64,000 bases of DNA from Sediminicoccus rosea (GTDB taxonomy: Bacteria; Pseudomonadota; Alphaproteobacteria; Acetobacterales; Acetobacteraceae). Within the stretch, counting starts at the first letter, position 1. Each line of letters begins with the position of its first letter. The DNA is taken from contig NZ_CP137852.1 of assembly GCF_033547095.1 (NCBI RefSeq), positions 4,675,001 to 4,739,000 of the forward strand, read 5' to 3'. This document shows positions 1 to 7,157 of the stretch, piece by piece. Below the pieces are notes generated by a model. It had not been told where the DNA came from and searched no databases. It saw only the letters and a list, made by a program, of their open reading frames with translations. A program made the position numbers and the translations under genes.

Positions 1-194
1 GGCATGTTCAGCAGGGCCAGGTGGTCCGCCATGAAGAAGGCGTCGAACTTCGCCGCTTCCAGTGCCTGGATGAGCGTCCTGAGCTTGGGGAAGCTGAAAT
101 TCGCATCCGGCCAGGCGCCGGGATAGCGCCAGCCGCCGGTGTGAATGACGACGGGGCGCATGAAAGCGCCCAGGTGAAGCTGCTTTTGCGCCAT
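1..194 (-). CDS. FMN-dependent monooxygenase, NtaA/SnaA/DszA family (N-terminal part only)
   Basis: Only the first 64 codons are inside the window; the gene runs off the left edge. The peptide starts MAQKQLHLGAFMRP, continues with a GGWRYPGAWPDAN stretch and then KFDAFFMADHLAL. This is the typical opening of the luciferase-fold, FMN-reductase-dependent monooxygenases that attack nitrilotriacetate, dibenzothiophene sulfone and related compounds. The ATG at 194 is preceded by GGAGG about 9 bases upstream on the minus strand. The substrate cannot be predicted from this fragment. The family call rests on the N-terminal motif alone. Confidence 0.75.
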   Translation of the reverse strand, partial: MAQKQLHLGAFMRPVVIHTGGWRYPGAWPDANFSFPKLRTLIQALEAAKFDAFFMADHLALLNM

Positions 195-279
195 CTGCGC
201 CAACCCCTCCGGATGTGTCAGTCATCTGGCTTCGCCGCCGGCCTTCCGTCAGGGCGCGGCGCGCAGCCCTGCCATGCGG

Positions 280-1731
280 TCAGACCGGAAGGCGCATCCG
301 CGCGCGCAGCCCGCCCATCGGGCTCTCCTCCAGCAGGATCTCGCCGCCATGGGCGCGGACGATGTCCCGCGCGATGGCGAGGCCGAGCCCGGTGCCGGTG
401 GCCGAGCCCGAGCTGAAGGGGCGGAAGGCCTCGGCGCGGTCGGCCGCCGGGATGCCGGGGCCGTCATCGTCCACGGTCAGCTCCGCCCAGTGGCGCCCCG
501 CCTCCTGCACCTCGGCCACGGCGATGGCGATGCGCTTCGCGTGCCGCCGTGCATTGTCGAGCAGGTTGCCCAGCGCGCGCTTCAGCGCATCCGCGCGCAA
601 CGGCAAGGTGAGCGCCTCGGGCAGGTTCACGCTCACATCCGCGCCGCTGCGGCGGGACTTGGCGGCCATCTCCTCGACCAGCTCCACGAGGTCGGCCGGG
701 CGCGGCGCCTCGATGCCCTCGCCGCGGGCGAAGGCGAGGTAGGTCTCGACCATGCGCTCCATCTCCTCGAGGTCCTGGTTGAGCGCCTCCAGATCCTCCG
801 CCGTCTCGGCCGAGCGCGGCAGCATGGCGATGGCGAGCCGCATGCGCGTGAGCGGCGTGCGCAGGTCATGGCTGATGCCGGCCAGCATCTCCGTGCGCTG
901 GCTGACGAAGCGCAGGATGCGGCCCTGCATGGCGTTGAAGGCCAGCGCCGCCTGCCGCACCTCGCGCGCGCCCTCGGGCTTGATGGGGGCGGTGTCGCGC
1001 CCGAGGCCGAAGGATTCCGCGGCTTCCGCGAGGCGGCGGATGGCGCGCACCTGGTTCTTCATGAAAAGGATGGCGATGCCCGCCAGCAGCAGGGCGGAAC
1101 CGACGAGCCAAAGCACGAAGACGTAGAGCGTGGTGCTGAACAGCCGCTTGCGCGGCGCCTCGACCGAGAGCAGCCCCGTGCCGGTCTGCACGCGGATGAC
1201 GATGGCCTGCGGGTCGCTGTGCCAGTCGGCGTCGAAGGTGAAGCTCATCCGCTCGCGCAGCGCGTGGTCCAGATCCTCCTCCAGCGGCAGGAAGGGCATC
1301 CAGGCGGGTCGGGCGGGCGGCGTGCCGAGCAGCTGCCCCGGCTCGAAGCCGAGCGAGAGGCCGAGGCGCCAATTGGCCTCGCGCAGGATCTGGCCTCGCA
1401 TCGCCTCGGGCACCTGGTCCACCAGATTGGCCACGAAGGCGACATCGCCGGCGAGGCCGGCGGAGAGCCGGCGCGAGATGACGTCGAGATGCCCGCCATA
1501 GAAGAGCTGGAGCGCGACACCCTGCAGCACGACCAGCGGCAGCAGCATGATGAGCAGGGTGCGGGCCAGCAGGCCGCGCGGCAGCAGGCCGCCCAGGCCC
1601 CGCAGCAGCGACTTGTCCGGCCGCTTCGCGACGGGCCGCGCCAGGCCTTGGCTCACCGGGCCCTGGCCCATGGGTCCCTGGCCCAATGGCCGCTCGCTCA
1701 TGGGCCCTTGGTTCATGGGCCCTTGGTTCAT
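280..1731 (-). CDS. Sensor histidine kinase, EnvZ-like, partner of the adjacent OmpR-type regulator
   Basis: A membrane-bound two-component kinase of about 483 residues. A first membrane segment lies at about residues 51-75, a periplasmic domain follows, and a second segment lies at about 201-224. A HAMP linker comes next, then the HisKA box with phospho-acceptor His288 in the SHDLRTPLTRMR motif. The C-terminal ATPase domain shows LGNLLDNARRHA (N box), DDDGPGIP (G1) and GTGLGLAI (G2). Its ATG overlaps the TGA of the upstream response regulator (ATGA at 1728-1731), so the two are co-translated. The first 25 residues are a low-complexity run of MNQGP-like repeats encoded by repeated DNA; initiation at internal Met codons is also possible. 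The signal sensed is unknown. Confidence 0.93.
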   Translation of the reverse strand: MNQGPMNQGPMSERPLGQGPMGQGPVSQGLARPVAKRPDKSLLRGLGGLLPRGLLARTLLIMLLPLVVLQGVALQLFYGGHLDVISRRLSAGLAGDVAFVANLVDQVPEAMRGQILREANWRLGLSLGFEPGQLLGTPPARPAWMPFLPLEEDLDHALRERMSFTFDADWHSDPQAIVIRVQTGTGLLSVEAPRKRLFSTTLYVFVLWLVGSALLLAGIAILFMKNQVRAIRRLAEAAESFGLGRDTAPIKPEGAREVRQAALAFNAMQGRILRFVSQRTEMLAGISHDLRTPLTRMRLAIAMLPRSAETAEDLEALNQDLEEMERMVETYLAFARGEGIEAPRPADLVELVEEMAAKSRRSGADVSVNLPEALTLPLRADALKRALGNLLDNARRHAKRIAIAVAEVQEAGRHWAELTVDDDGPGIPAADRAEAFRPFSSGSATGTGLGLAIARDIVRAHGGEILLEESPMGGLRARMRLPV

Positions 1732-1738
1732 GGGCCCG
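1699..1738. repeat. 15-bp direct repeat at the 5' end of the kinase gene
   Basis: The unit CATGGGCCCTTGGTT occurs twice in tandem (1699-1713 and 1714-1728), followed by a third partial copy to 1738. Degenerate relatives (CCCATGGGTCCCTGG) continue to about 1665. The repeats encode the MNQGP repeats of the kinase N-terminus and overlap the last codons and stop of the response regulator. Each copy supplies an in-frame ATG. Confidence 0.8.
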
Positions 1739-2432
1739 GTCTCAGCACATAGCCCTTGTGCCGGATGGTGTGCAGGAAGCGCGGCTCGCGCGGGTCCACC
1801 TCGATCTTGCGGCGCAGGCGCGTCACCTGCACGTCCACGCTGCGCTCTCCCGCATCGGGCGTGCCGAGCGCCACCGCGATCTCCTCGCGCGAGAGCACCT
1901 CGCCCGCGCGGCGCGCGAGCGCGGTGAGCAGCGCGGCCTCGCCGCCCGTCAGGCGCTGGGTGCCGTCGGGGCCGCGCAGCTCGCAGCGCTCGGCGTCGAA
2001 CCAGCGCTGGCCCAGCTGCATCGGGCCCTCGGGCAGGGCGGCGGGGGCGGCGCGGGGCGCCGCGCGGCGCAGGATGGTGCGGATCCGCAGCGCCAGCTCG
2101 CGCGGGTCGAAGGGCTTGGCCAGGTAGTCATCCGCGCCGTGCTCGAAGCCCGCCACGCGGTCATCGGGCGCGCCGCGCGCGGTCAGCATCAGGATGGGCG
2201 TCTCATGCCCCTCACGCCGCAGATGCTCGGCCAGTTGCAGCCCGGTCTCGCCCGGCATCATCACGTCGAGCACCAGCAGGTCGAAGGCCATCGCCTCGAT
2301 CGCGGCGCGCGCCTCGGTCGCGTCCCCGGCGACGGCGACGCGGTGGCCCTGCTCGGTCAGGAAGCGCTGCAGCAACGCGCGCAGCCGCGCGTCATCATCC
2401 ACCACCAGGATGTCGGCACTCGTCTCGGCCAT
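1728..2432 (-). CDS. Response regulator, OmpR/PhoB family (PetR-like)
   Basis: 234 residues. The receiver domain (1-~120) shows VVDDDARLR and the phosphorylation site in DLLVLDVMMPGETG, with the conserved Lys in LAKPFDPREL. A C-terminal winged-helix domain ends with VDVQVTRLRRKIE and IRHKGYVL, the PhoB-type DNA-binding signature. It starts three bases after the MarR-family gene, and its GGAGG ribosome site overlaps that gene's stop codon. Its own stop overlaps the kinase start. A MarR gene followed by an OmpR-type regulator beside ilvE resembles the petP-petR arrangement of Rhodobacter. The targets are not evident here. Confidence 0.93.
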   Translation of the reverse strand: MAETSADILVVDDDARLRALLQRFLTEQGHRVAVAGDATEARAAIEAMAFDLLVLDVMMPGETGLQLAEHLRREGHETPILMLTARGAPDDRVAGFEHGADDYLAKPFDPRELALRIRTILRRAAPRAAPAALPEGPMQLGQRWFDAERCELRGPDGTQRLTGGEAALLTALARRAGEVLSREEIAVALGTPDAGERSVDVQVTRLRRKIEVDPREPRFLHTIRHKGYVLRPGP

Positions 2433-2435
2433 GGA

Positions 2436-3101
2436 TCAGCCTCCTCGGGTCTCGAAGCGCGGGGCGGGGTTGGGGGAGAAGGTGGGCGTGGTGCGGCCGG
2501 GCGCGGCGCTGCGCTCCAGTGCCTCGAACTGGGCGCGCGCCTCGGGGCCCATCAGGCCGCGCATCACCTGGCGGAAGCCTTCCACCGCCTGGGGCCCCGC
2601 CTCGCGATAGGCGCGCAGCACCCATTCGCGCTGCGCGTCGAACAGGCGGCGCTCCAGCGCGGCACCCTGCTCGGTCAGGCTCAGCAGGCGCTGGCGCTTG
2701 TCGGTGACGCCGGGCGCCTGATGGACATAGCCATCCTCGATCATCGGCTGCAGGACGCGGCCGAGCGACTGCTTCGTGATGTCCAGGATGGCGAGCAGCT
2801 CACCCACCTTGATGCCCGGCGCGCGGCCGACGAAGTGCAGCACGCGGTGATGCGCGCGGCCCATGCCGAGGGTGGCGAGGATGCGGTCCGCCCCGGCGGT
2901 GAAGTCCCGGTAGCCGAAATACAGCAGGTCCTGCGCCAGGCGCAGCTCCTCCTCGCGCAGGAAGAGCAGGCTGCGCGTGCCGCCCGGCGCACGGGAGGGC
3001 TCCGCCCGGGATGGCTCGAGGCGGGGCGTTTCGGGGCGGGCGAGTTCGGACTTCAGTGTTTCCGGCATGGCAGCCATGATTCCATTTTCGGTCAGGTTCA
3101 T
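2436..3101 (-). CDS. MarR-family transcriptional regulator (PetP-like)
   Basis: A winged-helix repressor of about 221 residues. The core has FVGRAPGIKVGELLAILDITKQSLGRVLQ (described here by its ends: recognition helix within residues ~115-145) followed by the wing with GVTDKRQRLLSLTEQG, both typical of MarR proteins. It is the first gene of a three-gene operon with the OmpR-type regulator and the kinase. The start is uncertain: Met codons at 3122, 3101, 3077 and 3068 are all in frame and none has a strong ribosome site. I chose 3101. Starts beyond 3122 would run into the divergent ilvE. The ligand is unknown. Confidence 0.85.
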   Translation of the reverse strand: MNLTENGIMAAMPETLKSELARPETPRLEPSRAEPSRAPGGTRSLLFLREEELRLAQDLLYFGYRDFTAGADRILATLGMGRAHHRVLHFVGRAPGIKVGELLAILDITKQSLGRVLQPMIEDGYVHQAPGVTDKRQRLLSLTEQGAALERRLFDAQREWVLRAYREAGPQAVEGFRQVMRGLMGPEARAQFEALERSAAPGRTTPTFSPNPAPRFETRGG

Positions 3102-3129
3102 TGACACATTTTTTGCGGTCATTCTACAT
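3101..3129 (+). promoter_or_regulatory. Possible sigma70-type promoter for ilvE
   Basis: A consensus TTGACA at 3101-3106 is followed 17 bases later by a weak -10 (CTACAT, 3124-3129). It would give a leader of about 75-80 bases before ilvE. It lies over the start region of the divergent MarR gene, so autoregulation is possible. The -10 is poor, so this is tentative. Confidence 0.35.
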
Positions 3130-3213
3130 GGGCACGGGAAAACGACAGGATGATGCGCCCATTCCGCCCCCGGCGTTCCGTTCGGGTCTCTTACGGCGCC
3201 AAGGAGGAAAGAC

Positions 3214-4092
3214 ATGGCCCTGGTTCCCTTCGATGATCGCGACGGCGTGATCTGGTGGAATGGCGAATTCCGCCCCTGGCGCGATTCGAAGCTGCACGTC
3301 CTGTCCCATGGCCTCCATTATGCCTCCGCCGTCTTCGAGGGCGAGCGTTGCTACGGCGGCGAGATCTTCAAGCTGCGCGAGCACACGGAACGCCTGCTCC
3401 AGTCCGGCCGGATCCTCGGCTTCGAGATCCCTTATACCGCACAGCAGATTGATGATGCGTGCAACGAGACGATTCGTCGCAATGGCCTGACCAACGCCTA
3501 TGTCCGCCCGATCGCCTGGCGCGGCGCCGAGGAGATGGGCGTGGCCGCGAAGGCGACCACCGTGCAGCTCGCCATCGCCGTCTGGGAGTGGGGCGCCTAT
3601 TTCGGCGTGGAGCAGCGCATGAAGGGCGTGAACCTCGCCATGGCCAAGTGGCGCCGCCCGCATCCCGAGACCGCACCCACCGCCTCCAAGGCGGCCGGCC
3701 TCTACATGATCGGCACGATGAGCAAGGAGGCCGCCATGGATGAAGGCGCCGACGACGCCATGATGCTCGACTGGAAGGGCGACCTGGCCGAGGCCACCGG
3801 TGCCAACGCCTTCTTCGTGATGGATGGCGAGGTGCACACGCCCAAGCCCACCTGCTTCCTGGACGGCATCACCCGCCGCACCGTGATGGACCTGGCCCGC
3901 AAGCGCCAGATGAAGGTGGTGGAGCGCGTGATCCATCCGGACGAGCTGCCCAAGGCGAGCGAGGTCTTCCTGGCCGGCACCGCCGCCGAGGTGACGCCGG
4001 TGCGGCGCATCGGCACGCAGGACTTCACGCCCGGCGCCATCACCGAGACGCTGATGAAGGATTATGACGCGCTGGTGAATCGTCGCGGCTGA
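3214..4092 (+). CDS. ilvE: Branched-chain amino acid aminotransferase
   Basis: 292 residues, PLP-dependent fold-type IV aminotransferase. It catalyses the last step of valine, leucine and isoleucine synthesis and the first step of their breakdown, with 2-oxoglutarate/glutamate as partner. Visible signatures are SHGLHYASAVFEGERCY near the N-terminus, the catalytic Lys159 in PTASKAAGLYM, the glutamate region LAEATGANAFFV, and LDGITRRTVMDLA for cofactor phosphate binding. The start has a clear AAGGAGG ribosome site eight bases upstream. It is divergent from the MarR/regulator/kinase operon. Length and motifs match the family fully. Confidence 0.96.
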   Translation: MALVPFDDRDGVIWWNGEFRPWRDSKLHVLSHGLHYASAVFEGERCYGGEIFKLREHTERLLQSGRILGFEIPYTAQQIDDACNETIRRNGLTNAYVRPIAWRGAEEMGVAAKATTVQLAIAVWEWGAYFGVEQRMKGVNLAMAKWRRPHPETAPTASKAAGLYMIGTMSKEAAMDEGADDAMMLDWKGDLAEATGANAFFVMDGEVHTPKPTCFLDGITRRTVMDLARKRQMKVVERVIHPDELPKASEVFLAGTAAEVTPVRRIGTQDFTPGAITETLMKDYDALVNRRG

Positions 4093-4148
4093 GCCGCGCG
4101 GGCGAATTGTAGCTGAGTCGCGCGGGCGAATGTTGGCGCGGCTCAGCC
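4087..4148 (+). terminator. Nested direct and inverted repeat after ilvE, possible terminator
   Basis: GGCTGAGCCGCGC (4087-4099, overlapping the ilvE stop) pairs perfectly over 13 bases with GCGCGGCTCAGCC (4136-4148). The long loop carries a near-copy of the left arm (GCTGAGTCGCGCGGGCGAAT versus GCTGAGCCGCGCGGGCGAAT). There is no T-run, so it would be a structural or Rho-assisted stop rather than a classical intrinsic terminator. Confidence 0.45.
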
Positions 4149-4231
4149 GGAGAATGGCGGACCAAGCCCCGGCGCGCTTGACGGGGCGCGCCACTCCGGG
4201 GGATTGAAGTTACATCCCCCGGAGCACGTGC

Positions 4232-7150
4232 TTGAACCCATTCGCCTTTCTCACCCGCTTCCTGGCCGGGCGTGCCGCTGAACGGGAGCGGGCGGTAAAG
4301 CGCATGGCCGCGCTGGCGGCGCGGCGCGACGGCGATGCCGCGCGCGACCGGCGCGACTGGGCCGAGGCCGCGGCCCATTACGAACGCTACCTCGCCCTCG
4401 CCCCCGATGACGCGGCGCTCTGGGTGCAGCTCGGCCATGCCCGCAAGGAAGCGGGTGACCTGCCGGCGGCCGAGCAGGCCTATCGCACCGCCCAGGAACG
4501 CCGGCCACGCGACCACGACATCGCGCTCCAGCTCGGCCATGCGCTCAAGCTGCAGGGCCGCCTGGAGGAGGCGGCGGCGGCCTATGCGCTCTCCGACCAG
4601 CTGGCGCCCGTCAACCACGCGGCGGAAGAACTCGCGGCCCTGGCCGGCGTGGAGATCCGCCCGCGGCCGGCCGGCGTCACGGCCCGCCAGATCTCGGAGC
4701 GCGAGCGCCTGGCGCTCGAACGCCTGCGCGAGGCCGAGCTCGATGTCGCGCGCGCGCCGGAAAATCCCGCCACCCACCGCGCCCTGTCCGAGGCGCTGCT
4801 CCAGGCCGGCCGGCGCAACGCCGCCATCGCCGCCGCGCGCGAGGCCTTCCGCCTGGAGCCCGAGCGGCGCAACTGGCAGGCGATCCGCCGCGTCGGCGGC
4901 GCCCCCCCGGATGAGGGAACGCCCGGCGGCCCCCAGCTGCATGACGTGACCGACCTGCTGACCATGGTGCGCGACACCGGCCGCGCCACCGGTATCCAGC
5001 GCGTCCAGCTCGGCCTGGCCGAGGGCATCCTGGCCGACCCGGTGGCGGCCGAGCAGGCCCGCTTCGTCTTCCTGGCCGAGCGCTTCGGCCCGCTCTGGAC
5101 CCTGGCGCGCGAGGACATCGCGGCCATCATCGCCTATTGCCTGCACGAGCCGCATGACGCGCTCCGCGCCGAGGCGCTGGTGCATGGCGCGATGGACCGC
5201 GCGCGACCGACGCACCTGCCCTCGGCGCGCGTCTTCTTCATCATGGGCGCCTTCTGGTTCTGGGCGGGCGTGCCCTCGGCGCTGGCGCGGCTGCGCGCGG
5301 CGGGGCTGCGGATCGGCGTGCTGATCTACGACCTCATCCCCCTCAGCCATCCCGAACACACCAGCGAAGGCACGGTCGCCGCCTTCCGCCAGGGGCTGGA
5401 GGAGGGCGCCACCCTCTGGGACTTCGCGCTGACCATTTCGGAATTCACCGCGCGCGAGCTGGGGCGGCAACTCGCCGCCATCGAGGCGCCGAGCATCCCG
5501 ATCCGCCCGGTGCCGCTGGCCCATCGCATCAGCCCGCCCGACAAGCCCGACGCGCTCGCCTTCCCCGAGGCGGTGCGCGACCTGCAGGGGCAGGACTACG
5601 TGCTCTGCGTCGGCACCATCGAATCCCGCAAGAACCACCTGGCGCTGTTCCAGGCCTGGCAGATCCTGCTGCGCGAGGGGCTGGACCCGCCGCCGCTGGT
5701 GCTGGTCGGCCGGCCCGGCTGGCGCGTGACGGACCTGATGGAGCAGCTGGAGGCGACGCGCTTCCTGGGCGGGCGCGTGCGCCTCGTGCATGGCGTGTCA
5801 GACCCCGAGCTGGAGGGGCTCTATCGTGGCTGCCTTTTCACCATCTTCCCCTCCTTCACCGAGGGCTGGGGCCTGCCGGTGGGCGAATCCCTGGCGCTGG
5901 GCAAGCTCTGCCTCGCCGCCCTCGAGGGCGCCACGCCGGAAGCGGCGGGCGGCTTCGCCGAGCCGATCGACGCCTATAGCCCGCGCGACATCGCTGCCCG
6001 GGTGCGACACTTCGTGACCGACCGCGCAGCGCTGGCCGCCGCCGAGGCGAAGCTGCGGGAGGGCTTCACGCCGCGCGGCTGGCCGGATGTGACGCGCCAC
6101 TTCCTGGAGGAGCTTTCGGGCTGCCTGGCCGCGCCGCCCCCGCAGCGGGCGGCACCGGAACCGCCCCGCCTGGCCCCCGGCCAACGCCTCCTCTTCGCAC
6201 CCGGCGCGGCGGTGGGGGACCTTCTCGTCCTCGGCGCGGGCTTCGAGCCGCCGGAGGCGCCCGGCGCCTGGCTCATCGGCACCTCGGGCACGCTGCATCT
6301 CGATTGCGCGGCGCCGCTGCGGCTCTGGTTCCGGCTGCGCGCCGCCCCCTGGGCCATGGAAAACCGCACCGGGATCGCGCTGGGCGACGGCCCGCTGCAA
6401 TGGGCCGAGGTTGAGCCCGGGCAGGAGGCGATGCTGGCGCTGGACGTGCCGGCCGGCCCCGCCACGCTGCGCCTCGTCGTGGACGGGCCGACCCACCCGC
6501 CGCCGGACGGCGAACGCCGGCCGATCCGCGTGGCGCTGAGCGAGATCACCGCCGCCGCGCAGGAGACGGGGCGCCTCGTCCCCGGGCGCGCCGTGGTCTT
6601 TGGCGCCGCCGCCGCCACGCAGGACTGGCTTTCCCTGCTCGCCGAGGGCTGGAGCCAGACGGCCAATGGCCAGGGCGTGAGTGCCCTGGCGGCCGATCCG
6701 GCGCTGCGCCTCGCCCTGCCCCTCGAGGCGGCGGGCGAGGTCCGCGTGCTGCTCCACCTGCATGTCCGCGCCGGCGCGCATGGCCGGCTGCGCCATCCCG
6801 GCGGCCTGACCGACCTGCCGGAGGGCGGCGGCGCGCTGCTGCTGCCGCTGCAGATCCGGACGGATGCCGAGGGCATGGCCCGCATCGCGCTGAGCATGGA
6901 GGATCGCAGCGTGCCGCCGATCCGCATCGCCGCGCTGCAATGGGCCGCCGAGGGCGACATGGCCGCACGGCTGGCCATGATCGAATCCGTGATGCTGCCC
7001 GAGGGCGGCGCCGCGCACGCCCTCTCGCCCACGCGCCTGATGGCGCTGGAGGCGCGGCTGCGCGCCGAGACGACCGAGCCCGCCACCCCGCTGCCGGGCG
7101 GCGAGGCGGGGCGGGCGGCGCTGCGCCTCGTCACCTCGCGCAAGGGCTGA
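4232..7150 (+). CDS. Large TPR-glycosyltransferase (GT4-type) with C-terminal accessory domain
   Basis: 972 residues. Residues ~35-200 are tetratricopeptide-like helices (AAAHYERYLALAPDDAALW and similar). A GT-B glycosyltransferase follows at ~235-610, with GRATGIQRVQLGLAEG near its start, VLCVGTIESRKNHLALFQAW and the donor-binding FPSFTEGWGLPVGESLALG. The last ~330 residues are beta-rich and unrecognised. The start is a TTG at 4232 with GGAG about nine bases upstream; no ATG fits the N-terminus. The next glycosyltransferase gene begins seven bases after its stop, so the two form an operon. It probably adds sugars to a surface polysaccharide or a protein glycan; donor and acceptor are unknown. 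Confidence 0.85.
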   Translation: MNPFAFLTRFLAGRAAERERAVKRMAALAARRDGDAARDRRDWAEAAAHYERYLALAPDDAALWVQLGHARKEAGDLPAAEQAYRTAQERRPRDHDIALQLGHALKLQGRLEEAAAAYALSDQLAPVNHAAEELAALAGVEIRPRPAGVTARQISERERLALERLREAELDVARAPENPATHRALSEALLQAGRRNAAIAAAREAFRLEPERRNWQAIRRVGGAPPDEGTPGGPQLHDVTDLLTMVRDTGRATGIQRVQLGLAEGILADPVAAEQARFVFLAERFGPLWTLAREDIAAIIAYCLHEPHDALRAEALVHGAMDRARPTHLPSARVFFIMGAFWFWAGVPSALARLRAAGLRIGVLIYDLIPLSHPEHTSEGTVAAFRQGLEEGATLWDFALTISEFTARELGRQLAAIEAPSIPIRPVPLAHRISPPDKPDALAFPEAVRDLQGQDYVLCVGTIESRKNHLALFQAWQILLREGLDPPPLVLVGRPGWRVTDLMEQLEATRFLGGRVRLVHGVSDPELEGLYRGCLFTIFPSFTEGWGLPVGESLALGKLCLAALEGATPEAAGGFAEPIDAYSPRDIAARVRHFVTDRAALAAAEAKLREGFTPRGWPDVTRHFLEELSGCLAAPPPQRAAPEPPRLAPGQRLLFAPGAAVGDLLVLGAGFEPPEAPGAWLIGTSGTLHLDCAAPLRLWFRLRAAPWAMENRTGIALGDGPLQWAEVEPGQEAMLALDVPAGPATLRLVVDGPTHPPPDGERRPIRVALSEITAAAQETGRLVPGRAVVFGAAAATQDWLSLLAEGWSQTANGQGVSALAADPALRLALPLEAAGEVRVLLHLHVRAGAHGRLRHPGGLTDLPEGGGALLLPLQIRTDAEGMARIALSMEDRSVPPIRIAALQWAAEGDMAARLAMIESVMLPEGGAAHALSPTRLMALEARLRAETTEPATPLPGGEAGRAALRLVTSRKG

Positions 7151-7157
7151 GCGCCCG

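Noticed and set aside
2436-3215. A 259-codon form of the MarR gene starting at 3215
   Set aside because: It would overlap the ilvE ribosome site and start, and the added residues have no MarR character.
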